Part shown: piece by piece, positions 17,484-26,259 of the stretch
Layout: each line of letters starts with the position of its first letter
Position numbering within the stretch: position 1 is the stretch's first letter
NCBI GenBank assembly: GCA_041164265.1
Contig: JBEAPR010000153.1
Coordinates: 1 to 36,769, forward strand
Length of the DNA stretch: 36,769 nt
From: CALAZP01 sp041164265
Lineage (GTDB): Bacteria > Bacteroidota > Bacteroidia > Chitinophagales > Saprospiraceae
Direction: 5' to 3'
Notes under the pieces: model-generated
The model's input: the letters and a program-made list of their open reading frames with translations, nothing else
The model's database searches: none
Told to the model about the DNA's origin: nothing
Translations under genes and position numbers: made by a program

Positions 17484-19202
17484 ATGCAGATTAAAAAACC
17501 AACAAAAGCCTATGATGTCGTAATTGTAGGTTCAGGAGCCGGAGGTGGAATGGCCACTAAAGTTTTATCAGAAGCTGGTTTGAGCGTAGCAGTAGTAGAA
17601 GCTGGCCCATTCTTTGACCCAGCAGACCCAGCTCAAAGAACGCAACTAAAAGCCCCTTGGGAATCTCCAAGGCGAGGAGCGGGAACACAAAGACCATTTG
17701 GTGATTTCGACTCCGCCTATGGAGGATGGGAAATTGAAGGAGAACCTTACACTCGAGTACCTGGAACCAAATTTGATTGGTTTAGATCAAGAATGTTAGG
17801 GGGGAGAACCAACCACTGGGGAAGAATTTCTTTGCGATTTGGTCCAGATGACTTTAAAAGGAAAATTATTGACGGTCTCGGAGATAATTGGCCGATAAGT
17901 TATGATGACGTTAAGCCCTACTACGATAAGGTAGACAAATTAATTGGGGTTTTTGGAAGTAAGGAAAATATGCCAAATGAACCAGATGGCTTTTTCTTAC
18001 CTGCTCCTAAACCTAGATTGCATGAGTTATTCTATATCAAGGGCGCAAAAAAAAGTAATGTCAAAGTGATGCCTTCACGCTTGTCCATACTTACCAAGCG
18101 CATCAACAAAGATAGAGGGGTATGTTTTTATTGTAACCAATGTAGTAGAGGCTGTTCTGTCTATGCCGACTTTTCATCCAGCTCTTGTTTAGTCATCCCC
18201 GCTCAAAAAGCCAGTGGGCAAATCGACCTTTACACCAATTCTATGGTACACACCGTTACCACAGATAAAAATGGAAAAGCTACAGGAGTTTCCTTTATCA
18301 ACAAAGAAGATAGACAAGACTATAATATCCAAGGCAAAGTAGTAGTTTTAGCAGCTTCTGCTTGTAGCAGTGCAAGAATTTTGCTGAATAGCAAGAGTTC
18401 TCAACACCCCAATGGATTGGGTAACACCAGTGATGTAGTAGGTAAATACCTTCACGATAGTACTGGAGCAGATAGAATGGCGTTTATTCCAGAATTAATT
18501 GATCGAAAAATTTATAATGAAGACGGAGTAGGTGGTATGCACGTTTATTCCCCTTGGTGGTTAGACAATAAAAAATTAGACTTCCCAAGAGGCTACCATA
18601 TTGAAGTTTGGGGTGGAATGGGACAACCTTCTTATGGCTTTGGTTGGAATCCCAATGATTTAAATAAGTTCTTTGGACTTAAGGTGGGAGGATACGGCGA
18701 TAGCCTCAGAAATGATGTAAGAAAATATTACGGTTCAGTTATTGGAGTGTCCGGTAGAGGTGAAAGTGTACCTCAAGCTGATAACTATTGTGAAATCGAT
18801 CCAACCAAAGTGGATGAATTCGGAATACCTGTGCTTCGTTTTCATTACAATTGGACGGACTACGAAAGAAAGCAAGCTAAGCACATGCATGATACCTTTG
18901 AAGAAGTATTCCATAATATGGGGGCAAAAGTCCTAGGTAATAAACCTACCAAAGAACAGGATTACGGACTCCATGCACCTGGAAGAATCATTCACGAAGT
19001 TGGAACAACCAGAATGGGGGACAACCCCAAAACTTCCGTAGTTAATAAATTCGAACAAATGCACGAAGTACCTAATGTATTTATCGTAGATGGAGGTCCA
19101 TTTGTATCACAAGCTGACAAAAATCCAACCTGGACCATATTAGCTTTAGCGTGGAGAACTAGTGAATACATTATTGATCAATTAAAAAAACAAAATATTT
19201 AG
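17484..19202 (+). CDS. GMC-family FAD oxidoreductase with Fe-S-type cysteine cluster
   Basis: The 572-aa product is a glucose-methanol-choline family dehydrogenase. The FAD-binding Rossmann motif VGSGAGGG with VVEAGP lies at 15-42. The GGRTNHWGR flavin segment is near 106-114. The catalytic pair is His504 (IIHEVGTTRMG) and Asn547 (KNPTW), and VFIVDGGPF precedes the latter. Cys214, 217, 220 and 224 form C-x2-C-x2-C-x3-C. The 214/220/224 spacing equals that of the cysteines I recall as ligating a 3Fe-4S cluster in the FAD-glucose dehydrogenase of Burkholderia cepacia. The next gene, 3 bp on, encodes its small subunit. There is no signal peptide, so export would be by hitchhiking on the Tat signal of that subunit. 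It probably oxidises a sugar or polyol in the periplasm; substrate unknown. Confidence 0.93.
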   Translation: MQIKKPTKAYDVVIVGSGAGGGMATKVLSEAGLSVAVVEAGPFFDPADPAQRTQLKAPWESPRRGAGTQRPFGDFDSAYGGWEIEGEPYTRVPGTKFDWFRSRMLGGRTNHWGRISLRFGPDDFKRKIIDGLGDNWPISYDDVKPYYDKVDKLIGVFGSKENMPNEPDGFFLPAPKPRLHELFYIKGAKKSNVKVMPSRLSILTKRINKDRGVCFYCNQCSRGCSVYADFSSSSCLVIPAQKASGQIDLYTNSMVHTVTTDKNGKATGVSFINKEDRQDYNIQGKVVVLAASACSSARILLNSKSSQHPNGLGNTSDVVGKYLHDSTGADRMAFIPELIDRKIYNEDGVGGMHVYSPWWLDNKKLDFPRGYHIEVWGGMGQPSYGFGWNPNDLNKFFGLKVGGYGDSLRNDVRKYYGSVIGVSGRGESVPQADNYCEIDPTKVDEFGIPVLRFHYNWTDYERKQAKHMHDTFEEVFHNMGAKVLGNKPTKEQDYGLHAPGRIIHEVGTTRMGDNPKTSVVNKFEQMHEVPNVFIVDGGPFVSQADKNPTWTILALAWRTSEYIIDQLKKQNI

Positions 19203-19205
19203 GCC

Positions 19206-19913
19206 ATGGACAGAAGAGATAGTTTCAAAACCATTCTTGTAGGTACAATGGCTGGAGGTATGCTTCTTCAGAGTTGTCAAACCAATGAAGAAAAAACAGC
19301 CTTGCAAACTAGTCTAGATAATTACCAGTATGGAAGGACGAAAAAGGAAAAGGAACACGATAATAAAATATTAGCTGAATCTTTTTTTACAGACCACGAA
19401 ATGAAAACCATTTCGGTTTTAGGAAATTTAATTTTACCTCCGAATGAAATCGGGTCTATTGAAAAAGCTGGAGTCCCAGATTTCATTGAATTCATGGCTA
19501 AAGATTACCCTCCTTTCCAAGTTCCACTGAGAGGTGGCCTTAAAAATTTAGACCGTAAAGCACAAGCTTTATTTAGCAGTAACTTTATAGATTGTTCAAC
19601 TGACCAACAAAAGTCTATTTTAGACGAAATGGCCTGGCCCATTCCAGATGTTCCTATGAGTGGTCAGACTACAGACGTTCAATTTTTCAACCAAATCAAA
19701 AACTTAACCCTAACTGGTTATTACACCTCAAGGGTAGGGTTTGACGATTTGGGATATGTTGGAAATATTCCAAATGTTTGGGACGGAGTCCCCCAAGAAG
19801 TACTTGATCAGTACGACGTAGATTATGAACCTGAGTGGCTAGCCAAATGTATTGATCAATCGACTAGAGAAGAGGTTGCAGAATGGGATGAAGAAGGTAA
19901 TTTGTTGAATTAA
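19206..19913 (+). CDS. Gluconate 2-dehydrogenase subunit 3 family protein (Tat lipoprotein)
   Basis: The 235-aa product has a twin-arginine-like N-terminus (MDRRDSFK), a hydrophobic stretch and a lipobox-like LQSC (Cys24). It is therefore a candidate Tat-exported lipoprotein. The body fits the gluconate_2-dh3 family: helical, with MKTISVLGNLILPPNE, a GVPDFIEFM segment, QVPLRGGLKNLDRKAQ, and a conserved end (LTGYYTSRVGFDDLGYVGN). In known complexes this small subunit partners a GMC flavoprotein and carries the Tat signal for both. The gene lies 3 bp after the GMC gene and is last in the unit, with a strong hairpin after it. The cytochrome c subunit that usually completes such dehydrogenases is absent from the neighbourhood. 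Confidence 0.92.
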   Translation: MDRRDSFKTILVGTMAGGMLLQSCQTNEEKTALQTSLDNYQYGRTKKEKEHDNKILAESFFTDHEMKTISVLGNLILPPNEIGSIEKAGVPDFIEFMAKDYPPFQVPLRGGLKNLDRKAQALFSSNFIDCSTDQQKSILDEMAWPIPDVPMSGQTTDVQFFNQIKNLTLTGYYTSRVGFDDLGYVGNIPNVWDGVPQEVLDQYDVDYEPEWLAKCIDQSTREEVAEWDEEGNLLN

Positions 19914-19928
19914 TTCGCTCCTCCTACC

Positions 19929-19973
19929 AATAAAGAAGCCTTTAAATAATTTGTATTTAAAGGCTTCTTTATT
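19929..19973. terminator. Bidirectional hairpin terminator between convergent genes
   Basis: A perfect 20-bp inverted repeat (AATAAAGAAGCCTTTAAATA at 19929-19948 and its complement at 19954-19973) encloses the 5-nt loop ATTTG. The T-rich distal arm and trailing TTTTA serve the plus-strand GMC/subunit 3 unit; the symmetrical A/T-rich arm can serve the gamma-glutamyltransferase gene arriving from the other side. Confidence 0.88.
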
Positions 19974-19989
19974 TTACACGTAATCAACT

Positions 19990-21837
19990 TTACCAAGCAA
20001 TGCCGTAATCGTCACCATGATTGCTAGACCCTCCTTGCATAGTACCATTCACCCAATCAAAATAAATAGCATTAATAGGTCCAGACGTTCTTCTGTTGAA
20101 TTCTAATTGATACCCCATTTTGCGAAGCCCTATTCGAGTCCAATCTTGCGTATCTTCATTCAATAATAATTTACCAGGCTCTGATATATGCCTACCAAAA
20201 GAATTTCTCAATTGAAATGAATTAAAATTAGGTGCCTCTGAAGCCTCTTGGACATTCATTCCAAATTCAACCATATTTAAAAAGAACTGTAATAAATTCT
20301 GATCTTGAGTATCTCCTCCCTGAACAGCAAAAGACAAGTAGGGGCGTCCATCTTTTAACGCTATACTTGGAGTCAAAGTTGCCCTGGGTCTCTTACCGGG
20401 TTCCACCACATTATAAGGGTTATCGGCAGGGTCTAAAACGAAACTCTGCATCCTCTGACTCAAACCAATACCTGTTTGCCCCGCAATAACTGCTGGTACC
20501 CAACCTCCACTGGGAGTTACCGAAACTACCCATCCATCAGCATCTGCAGCTTGAATAGTGGTAGTGCCAGCTCTAAATTGAGTTCGGTGCTCCATCACTT
20601 CTTCTGAAGACTTTAATTCTTCTTCTACTTTTACAGTTTGCCAATTCTTAAGCAATTCTGTAAAAGGATTGACCTCTCCTTGATAAGGATAGGGATCTCC
20701 AGGTTGAATATTCGGATGATTTCTTTCACTATTGATAAGTAATGCCCGGTCTCTCGCATAGGATTTTGATAACAAACCCTTCATAGGTTCTTCAGGTGGA
20801 TAATAAGTGTCGCCGTAGTAAAAATCGCGATCCGCAAATGCCAAATTCATGGCTTGATACACCGTATGTATGTATTGGGCAGAATTGAATCCCATAGCCT
20901 TCAAATCGAAATTTTCTAGAATATTCAAGGCTTGTAACATTACCGGACCTTGCACCCATCTGTCTAATTTATAAACATCTATACCTTTATAGGAAACTTT
21001 TACCGGCTCTTCAATGTAAACTTTCCAATTGGCTAAATCCTCCTTAGTTATCAGCCCACCTTCTGCTTGCACGGCTTCAGCAAATTCCGCTGCTAACGCT
21101 CCTTTATAAAACAAATCATAAACTGCGTATATAGCTTCCTCCCTAGTTTTACCCTGTTGAAGAGCAGCCTCCTCAGTAGCCACAAACAGTTGTAAAGTCT
21201 TTAACAAATCAGGCTGCCGAAATATTTCACCTGTTTGAGGAGCCTCAAAAGATTCACCTAAATGAGGTAAAAAAACCTTTGTTGAGTTAGGCCATTGCTT
21301 AATTTGCTCCTTTGTGCGCTCTATAGTTCTGGACAGTTGTTCCTCAATAGGATATCCCGCAGCTAATTCCATAGCTGGAGCCAAAACTTCCTTTAAAGAT
21401 AAGGTCCCCCATTCTGCAAGCATTGTAAATAAGCCACCAGGAGTTCCAGGAGTCACCGCAGCCAAAGGTCCATAAGCAGGCGGAATATCCATCCCTTTTT
21501 CCTTAAAATATTCAGGCGTTGCGCCAGTAGGTGCTACCCCTAAAGCATTGACAGCCCATACCTTTTTTTGTTCTGGATGATAGACTAATGCTTGGGTCTC
21601 TCCACCCCAACTTAAAACATCCCACATAGTACAAGTTGCAGCGAGCATTCCACAAGCAGCATCCACTGCATTCCCCCCTTGATTAAAAATAGTTGCCCCA
21701 GCCGTTGCCGCCAAAGGTTTGCCTGTTATGGCCACCCACTTCTGACCGTGAAGTACCGGTTTTTGAGTCTTTTGGGCTTGTGAAAAAGTCCACGTCAAAC
21801 AAAAACTAATTGCTAAAAAGTAGTTCCAATTTTTCAT
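19990..21837 (-). CDS. Gamma-glutamyltransferase family protein, divergent clade
   Basis: The 615-aa product has a signal peptide (cleavage near FSQA, before Q) and is an Ntn-hydrolase of the gamma-glutamyltransferase family. Recognisable features are GGNAVDAA (54-61), VTPGTPGGLF, YxLDRWVQGP, the AFADRDFYYGDTYY segment, GKRPRATLTPS and QGGDTQDQNLLQ. The autocatalytic threonine should be about Thr425 (GTTTIQAADADG), where the family norm is TTHxSVVD. The usual His after TT is Thr here, and the serine pair of the substrate loop (RPLSSMSPT in classical enzymes) is replaced by Ala-Thr. These changes point away from classical glutathione-cleaving Ggt, towards acylase-like or other members. It is likely periplasmic. 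It is convergent with the GMC unit and divergent from the 181-aa gene. Confidence 0.92.
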   Translation of the reverse strand: MKNWNYFLAISFCLTWTFSQAQKTQKPVLHGQKWVAITGKPLAATAGATIFNQGGNAVDAACGMLAATCTMWDVLSWGGETQALVYHPEQKKVWAVNALGVAPTGATPEYFKEKGMDIPPAYGPLAAVTPGTPGGLFTMLAEWGTLSLKEVLAPAMELAAGYPIEEQLSRTIERTKEQIKQWPNSTKVFLPHLGESFEAPQTGEIFRQPDLLKTLQLFVATEEAALQQGKTREEAIYAVYDLFYKGALAAEFAEAVQAEGGLITKEDLANWKVYIEEPVKVSYKGIDVYKLDRWVQGPVMLQALNILENFDLKAMGFNSAQYIHTVYQAMNLAFADRDFYYGDTYYPPEEPMKGLLSKSYARDRALLINSERNHPNIQPGDPYPYQGEVNPFTELLKNWQTVKVEEELKSSEEVMEHRTQFRAGTTTIQAADADGWVVSVTPSGGWVPAVIAGQTGIGLSQRMQSFVLDPADNPYNVVEPGKRPRATLTPSIALKDGRPYLSFAVQGGDTQDQNLLQFFLNMVEFGMNVQEASEAPNFNSFQLRNSFGRHISEPGKLLLNEDTQDWTRIGLRKMGYQLEFNRRTSGPINAIYFDWVNGTMQGGSSNHGDDYGIAW

Positions 21838-21907
21838 AAGCTTGGTATTTATAGGTATTTTTTCCCTTGAATATAAGTCAAACCTTTAAATTCTATAAAT
21901 TTTTCCA

Positions 21908-22453
21908 ATGAACGGGCAATTTATAAGCTTAGCTAAAAGAGTTACTCAATACAAAGAAGTACTTAAAAACACTATACAATATCGAGAAGAATGGCAGCAG
22001 AGCCTCAAACAGACCATTACTCAATTAATGGATAAAATGGTTGAGGAAACTGGTCTAGAAGCCACAATAGAGGAAAAAGTAGAAATCGAAAACCTAGAAG
22101 CCATTGTGCTCTCCTTGGGCGACGCCAAAAGTGGGCTCTATCAAATTATAAGCGATGGATTCCAAAGAGATTTAATAAAGAATAATGGTTCTTTAATCTA
22201 TCAACAACTATTCAATGGCAAAATCATTGTCCTTGTCAACTATCCTTATATTGAAGGTTACGGCCAACCCCAACCACCTAAAACCATTGCCATCTATAGA
22301 CCTGAAGAACTTACAGAACCCTTCATACTACGCCATTTGGAAACCTTCATCACAGAAATTACAAGATGGGAAGACTATGATGATGATGAACCTAATAAAA
22401 GAATTGGTTTTAATTTGAATTTTCAAACCCCAATAAATAAAGAGGAAGCTTAG
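21908..22453 (+). CDS. Uncharacterised 181-aa protein
   Basis: I do not recognise this protein. It has no signal peptide or membrane segment. Residues 1-60 are strongly helical and charged, with coiled-coil-like spacing (YKEVLKNTIQYREEWQQSL). An alpha/beta part follows: an amphipathic strand ENLEAIVLSLGDAKSGLY, then GSLIYQQLFNGKIIVLVNYPYIEGYG, a proline-rich turn and IAIYRPEEL. An acidic patch WEDYDDDE lies near the C-terminus. It resembles a cytosolic protein with ligand- or protein-binding strands. It is divergent from the gamma-glutamyltransferase gene with 70 bp between, and its stop lies one base from the stop of coaX on the other strand. Function unknown. Confidence 0.8.
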   Translation: MNGQFISLAKRVTQYKEVLKNTIQYREEWQQSLKQTITQLMDKMVEETGLEATIEEKVEIENLEAIVLSLGDAKSGLYQIISDGFQRDLIKNNGSLIYQQLFNGKIIVLVNYPYIEGYGQPQPPKTIAIYRPEELTEPFILRHLETFITEITRWEDYDDDEPNKRIGFNLNFQTPINKEEA

Positions 22454-22454
22454 C

Positions 22455-23219
22455 CTAATTTTGCAATCGGTCAAATGCAATTTTCAAGCCGCGAAGGGTT
22501 AAATCCCCATCATAGGAATCGAATACGGATTTTAACGGAGTTAAAGCAAAAGATAAACCACCTGTAGCAATAAATTTGCAGGGATGTCCCAATTCCTCTT
22601 CTATAGAAGCCAACATATGTTTGACTAATCCAGTATACCCAACCAAAATACCACTTCGGATGGCATGAATCGTGTCCTTACCCAACACGGATTGAGGATA
22701 CTCAAGCGCCACATCTGGAAGTTGAGCAGTATTACTAATTAAAGCTCCCATTGCAGTCTTTAGCCCAGGAGCGATGGCTACTCCTAAAACCTCTCCACGG
22801 TTATCAATAGTAGTGAAAGTCAGAGCAGTTCCAAAATCAGTAACCACACAACATTGCTGATATTCTGAATAAGCCGCAATGCTATTAGCCACCAAATCTG
22901 CCCCAATTTCATCAGGTTTTACCAATTTTAATTGTAATCGATCAAAAGCCTGGCGATCAAAAAGAATAGGCGAGAGCCCATAGATACCCTGATAAAGTTT
23001 CACCACCATCGAAGTCATCTTAGGTACTACACTTCCGATTATAATCCCTTTTATTTGATGGACAACGATCCCATTTTCTGCATTGAATTCACTTATTATT
23101 TGATGACAGCTTTCCTCTGAAATTCCTTTAGAGGGCATTCTAAACTTCCACTTACAGGTAGAATCTGCCCAAAAACCAGTCACTATATCAGAATTTCCAA
23201 TATCTATTGTAATTACCAT
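22455..23219 (-). CDS. coaX: Type III pantothenate kinase
   Basis: The 254-aa product catalyses ATP-dependent phosphorylation of pantothenate, the first step of coenzyme A synthesis. It shows the ASKHA-fold motifs of CoaX: N-terminal phosphate loop TIDIGNSDIVTGFW, the catalytic-Asp region DEIGADLVANSIAA, DFGTALTFTTID, IAPGLKTAMGAL and the adenosine motif ATGGLS. Length is normal for CoaX, which, unlike CoaA, is insensitive to CoA feedback. It is cytoplasmic. Only 46 bp separate its ATG from the divergent peptidase-propeller-barrel gene, so both must start from overlapping control sequences. Confidence 0.95.
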   Translation of the reverse strand: MVITIDIGNSDIVTGFWADSTCKWKFRMPSKGISEESCHQIISEFNAENGIVVHQIKGIIIGSVVPKMTSMVVKLYQGIYGLSPILFDRQAFDRLQLKLVKPDEIGADLVANSIAAYSEYQQCCVVTDFGTALTFTTIDNRGEVLGVAIAPGLKTAMGALISNTAQLPDVALEYPQSVLGKDTIHAIRSGILVGYTGLVKHMLASIEEELGHPCKFIATGGLSFALTPLKSVFDSYDGDLTLRGLKIAFDRLQN

Positions 23220-23265
23220 GGATATGCCAAATTTTGACTAAATTAACATTTATATTTTACCACTC

Positions 23266-26259
23266 ATGATTTTAAGACCCGCCAAAATATTCCAACGCTT
23301 CCTGCTTTCAATCAATTTACTTTCGATTATTCTGTTCCAATCCCTTAATGCACAAGTACCAGCTAATTTATTAGGATTAAATCCAGCTGGTCAAAAATGG
23401 AGCACCATAGAAAATGAAGTAGTCAAAATAATATATCCCCAAGGACTAGATAAGCAGGCACAAAGAGTGGCTTCCATTACCACTTTTTTATCGTCTAAAA
23501 ACGATGCTGGAATCGGAAAAGAATATAAAAAGCTGGATATTATCTTACACGGTAATACCGTCGTCCCAAATGGATTCGTTACAGTAGGGCCATTTCGCTC
23601 CGAATTTTACCTTTCCGCTCCGCAATTTTACGCTCCAACCTCGTGGTTAGATATACTATCCATTCATGAATATAGGCATGTCAAACAATTTAGTAACAGT
23701 CAAAAAGGATTATCGGGTTTAGGTCAAAAAATATTGGGATCCTGGGCATGGGGAGGATTGGTGAGCACCGCACTTCCCCGCTGGTTTTTCGAAGGGGACG
23801 CCATCTTAATGGAAACTGCATTAACAGCTTCCGGGAGAGGAAGAATGCCTGCATTTGATATGGAATATAAAGCATTGGCATTGGAAGGTCAATTTTATAA
23901 TTATGAAAAAGCCAGCGCAGGCTCATTTAAGGATTTTGTACCAGACTGGTATTCCTTGGGATATTATTTGACCCTGGAGGGAAGAGAAAAATTCGGTCCC
24001 CAGATTTGGGCCCAAGTGGTAGAAGAGGCAACCCAATACAAAGGATTGGTTTTTCCATTTTCTAAAGCACTGAGAAAACATACAGGTCTGACGACTCCCA
24101 AGTTGTATGACCAAACATTTTCAAGAAGGTACCAAGAGTGGGAAGAAGTATCAAAATCAGCCCATCAAATCCAACAGCTACGCCCAGAACCATCAACCAT
24201 TACCCATTACAATAATATCAACCCATTGGGTTCCTTAAAATGGTTAGCAGTTAAAAGAAGTTATCAAGAATGGCCATACTTGGTTGAAATAGACTCTTCA
24301 GGTAAAGAAAAAAAATTATGCCATATCGGCATCACCTTTGATCCTCTGCAAAGTACCCTCTCTACAGCCAACAATTTAGTGGCCTGGTCAGAGCTCAACC
24401 TAGATCCAAGATGGTATAACCATCAATATCAAAATATTTACACCTATAATCTTCAAACTAGAAAAAAGAAAAAATTAACCTCCAAGGCTAAATACTTCGC
24501 ACCCTCTTTATCGCCTGACGGCAAAAAAATAATAGCTGTTGAAATGATTACGGGAGGTAGTACCCAGCTGGTTGTACTAGATGCCCTGGAGGGAACACCT
24601 CTTGTCCCACCCATCCAGAAGAATAACACTTTTTTTAGTTTTCCAATATGGATAGATTCCAATCAAATTGCAGTAATAGCTGGAAAAGAAGAACAGGCAT
24701 CCATATACCTTTATCATCTAGATGCTGATCAATGGCAAATATTGACCCCACAACTTCCTTATCCACTAAGTCACCTGTCCTATAGCAACCCACATATTTA
24801 TTTTTCAGCTGCTTATCAAAATACCAACAATATTTTCCAAGTTTCTATTACAGATGGTCAAATTAACCAACTCACTAATCATCCTATAGGAGCCTTTCAA
24901 CCCAATTACAATCCCGCTACCCAAGAAGTAGTTTTTAGTGGATTCTCAGCCAAGGGGTATCGGCCTCAAACTAAAAAGATACAACCCCATCCTTTTGATC
25001 CAATTACTGAAAGCCTATCCTTATCTTCCATTGCCCCAATTGTTCAACAAGAAGGCCATACTATTTCTAATCAAAACGAAATTTCCCCTTTAGAATCGTC
25101 AATAATTGGAAGTATCCCAAATTCGTTAGAATTACCCTCAGAAAAATTTAAAAAAACCTATCATATTTTTAATCCACATAGCATCCTCCCTTATATTTAC
25201 CCACCAGTAGCAGGTATTAGAATTCTTTCAGACAATACTTTTAGCACCCTTTCAAGCGAATTCGCTACCTATTATAATTTTAATGAAAATAAAACAACCT
25301 ATTTGGGTGAAATGGTCTATGGAGGCTGGTTTCCTCAAATCGAATGGGGTGCCGGCATTTACAATAGAAGAGCCAATTACGCTAATTTTGATATTTCCAA
25401 TGACACTACGGTTGTTTTTAGTCAATACAGCACAGATTGGATAGAGAAGCGCGTCAAACTAGGAGTAAAAGTGCCATTAAGGTGGACAGCAAAAGGCTAT
25501 GACACTCGAATTAGTGCAAATGTTAATTATCAATATATAGGATTAGAAGCCCCTGATGCATTAGACGATCTTAATGAAAATGCAGAGATTTTAGTAGGAA
25601 GCCTTCAGGGAATCAATAATTTGAAATCTTTCGAAAAAAATCCATTTCAAGAAGATTTCTTACACACCATTCATACTCAATTGAACTTTCAATACACAAA
25701 AAGAACAGCCATTCAAGAGTTAGGTCCTGATTTTGGGATATCAGCTCAGTTGCATAACAGACGGGCAATAGGCAAAAAATTAGATGGCAATTCTTGGCGA
25801 TTAACTGGAGGAATATTTTTACCAGGTTTTTTGAAAACACACGCTTCACAGTTTCAAGTCAATTATCAAAAAGAGGCCTATCTTGACAATTATAAGTTTC
25901 CCAATACTTTTTTCAATCCCAGAGGCTATGGAGGTCAAATTGGAGATCGTTGGTTAAAATACACTGTAGATTATAAAATGCCAATTTGGTATCCGGATAT
26001 AGCTTTAGGTCCATTGGCGTTTTTGCAGCGAATAAGTGCCCATCTTTTTTATGATACTGCTAAAATTTCGTTGAGAGAACCATTTAATCAAACTAGCTTA
26101 GTTAGATCTACTGGTATAGAACTTATTTTAGATGTTCGCCTAATCAGATTATTAGACTTAAAAGCAGGCGTGAGATACACTTATGCTTTTGATAAAGAGA
26201 GGACCAACAATCAGAAAAATCATCAATTTGATTTTTTTGTTCTGGGAATCAGTGGTTAA
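23266..26259 (+). CDS. Exported zinc-peptidase-like / TolB-like propeller / outer-membrane barrel protein
   Basis: The 997-aa product has a signal peptide (residues 1-29, ending SLNA). Three parts follow. (1) At about 35-290 is a peptidase-MA-like gluzincin domain with the zinc motif HEYRH (134-138) and WFFEGDAI, where Glu176 would be the third ligand. (2) At about 300-600 is a TolB/PD40-type propeller (YFAPSLSPDGKKII, FQPNYNPATQEVVFSG). (3) At about 640-997 are alternating amphipathic strands like an outer-membrane beta-barrel, with FNPRGYGG near 885, which recalls the RGY motif of Omp85/surface-antigen barrels. A surface or periplasmic protease tethered by its own barrel is the natural inference. 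It is divergent from coaX; its TAA shares the palindrome TTAA with the stop of the convergent transporter gene. Confidence 0.85.
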   Translation: MILRPAKIFQRFLLSINLLSIILFQSLNAQVPANLLGLNPAGQKWSTIENEVVKIIYPQGLDKQAQRVASITTFLSSKNDAGIGKEYKKLDIILHGNTVVPNGFVTVGPFRSEFYLSAPQFYAPTSWLDILSIHEYRHVKQFSNSQKGLSGLGQKILGSWAWGGLVSTALPRWFFEGDAILMETALTASGRGRMPAFDMEYKALALEGQFYNYEKASAGSFKDFVPDWYSLGYYLTLEGREKFGPQIWAQVVEEATQYKGLVFPFSKALRKHTGLTTPKLYDQTFSRRYQEWEEVSKSAHQIQQLRPEPSTITHYNNINPLGSLKWLAVKRSYQEWPYLVEIDSSGKEKKLCHIGITFDPLQSTLSTANNLVAWSELNLDPRWYNHQYQNIYTYNLQTRKKKKLTSKAKYFAPSLSPDGKKIIAVEMITGGSTQLVVLDALEGTPLVPPIQKNNTFFSFPIWIDSNQIAVIAGKEEQASIYLYHLDADQWQILTPQLPYPLSHLSYSNPHIYFSAAYQNTNNIFQVSITDGQINQLTNHPIGAFQPNYNPATQEVVFSGFSAKGYRPQTKKIQPHPFDPITESLSLSSIAPIVQQEGHTISNQNEISPLESSIIGSIPNSLELPSEKFKKTYHIFNPHSILPYIYPPVAGIRILSDNTFSTLSSEFATYYNFNENKTTYLGEMVYGGWFPQIEWGAGIYNRRANYANFDISNDTTVVFSQYSTDWIEKRVKLGVKVPLRWTAKGYDTRISANVNYQYIGLEAPDALDDLNENAEILVGSLQGINNLKSFEKNPFQEDFLHTIHTQLNFQYTKRTAIQELGPDFGISAQLHNRRAIGKKLDGNSWRLTGGIFLPGFLKTHASQFQVNYQKEAYLDNYKFPNTFFNPRGYGGQIGDRWLKYTVDYKMPIWYPDIALGPLAFLQRISAHLFYDTAKISLREPFNQTSLVRSTGIELILDVRLIRLLDLKAGVRYTYAFDKERTNNQKNHQFDFFVLGISG

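Noticed and set aside
23220..23265. Promoter pair in the 46-bp coaX / peptidase-barrel divergent gap.
   Set aside because: TTTG (23233-23236) and TATATTTT (23251-23258) are present but their 14-nt spacing is short and the second lacks the final G, so the match is not better than chance in such A/T-rich DNA.
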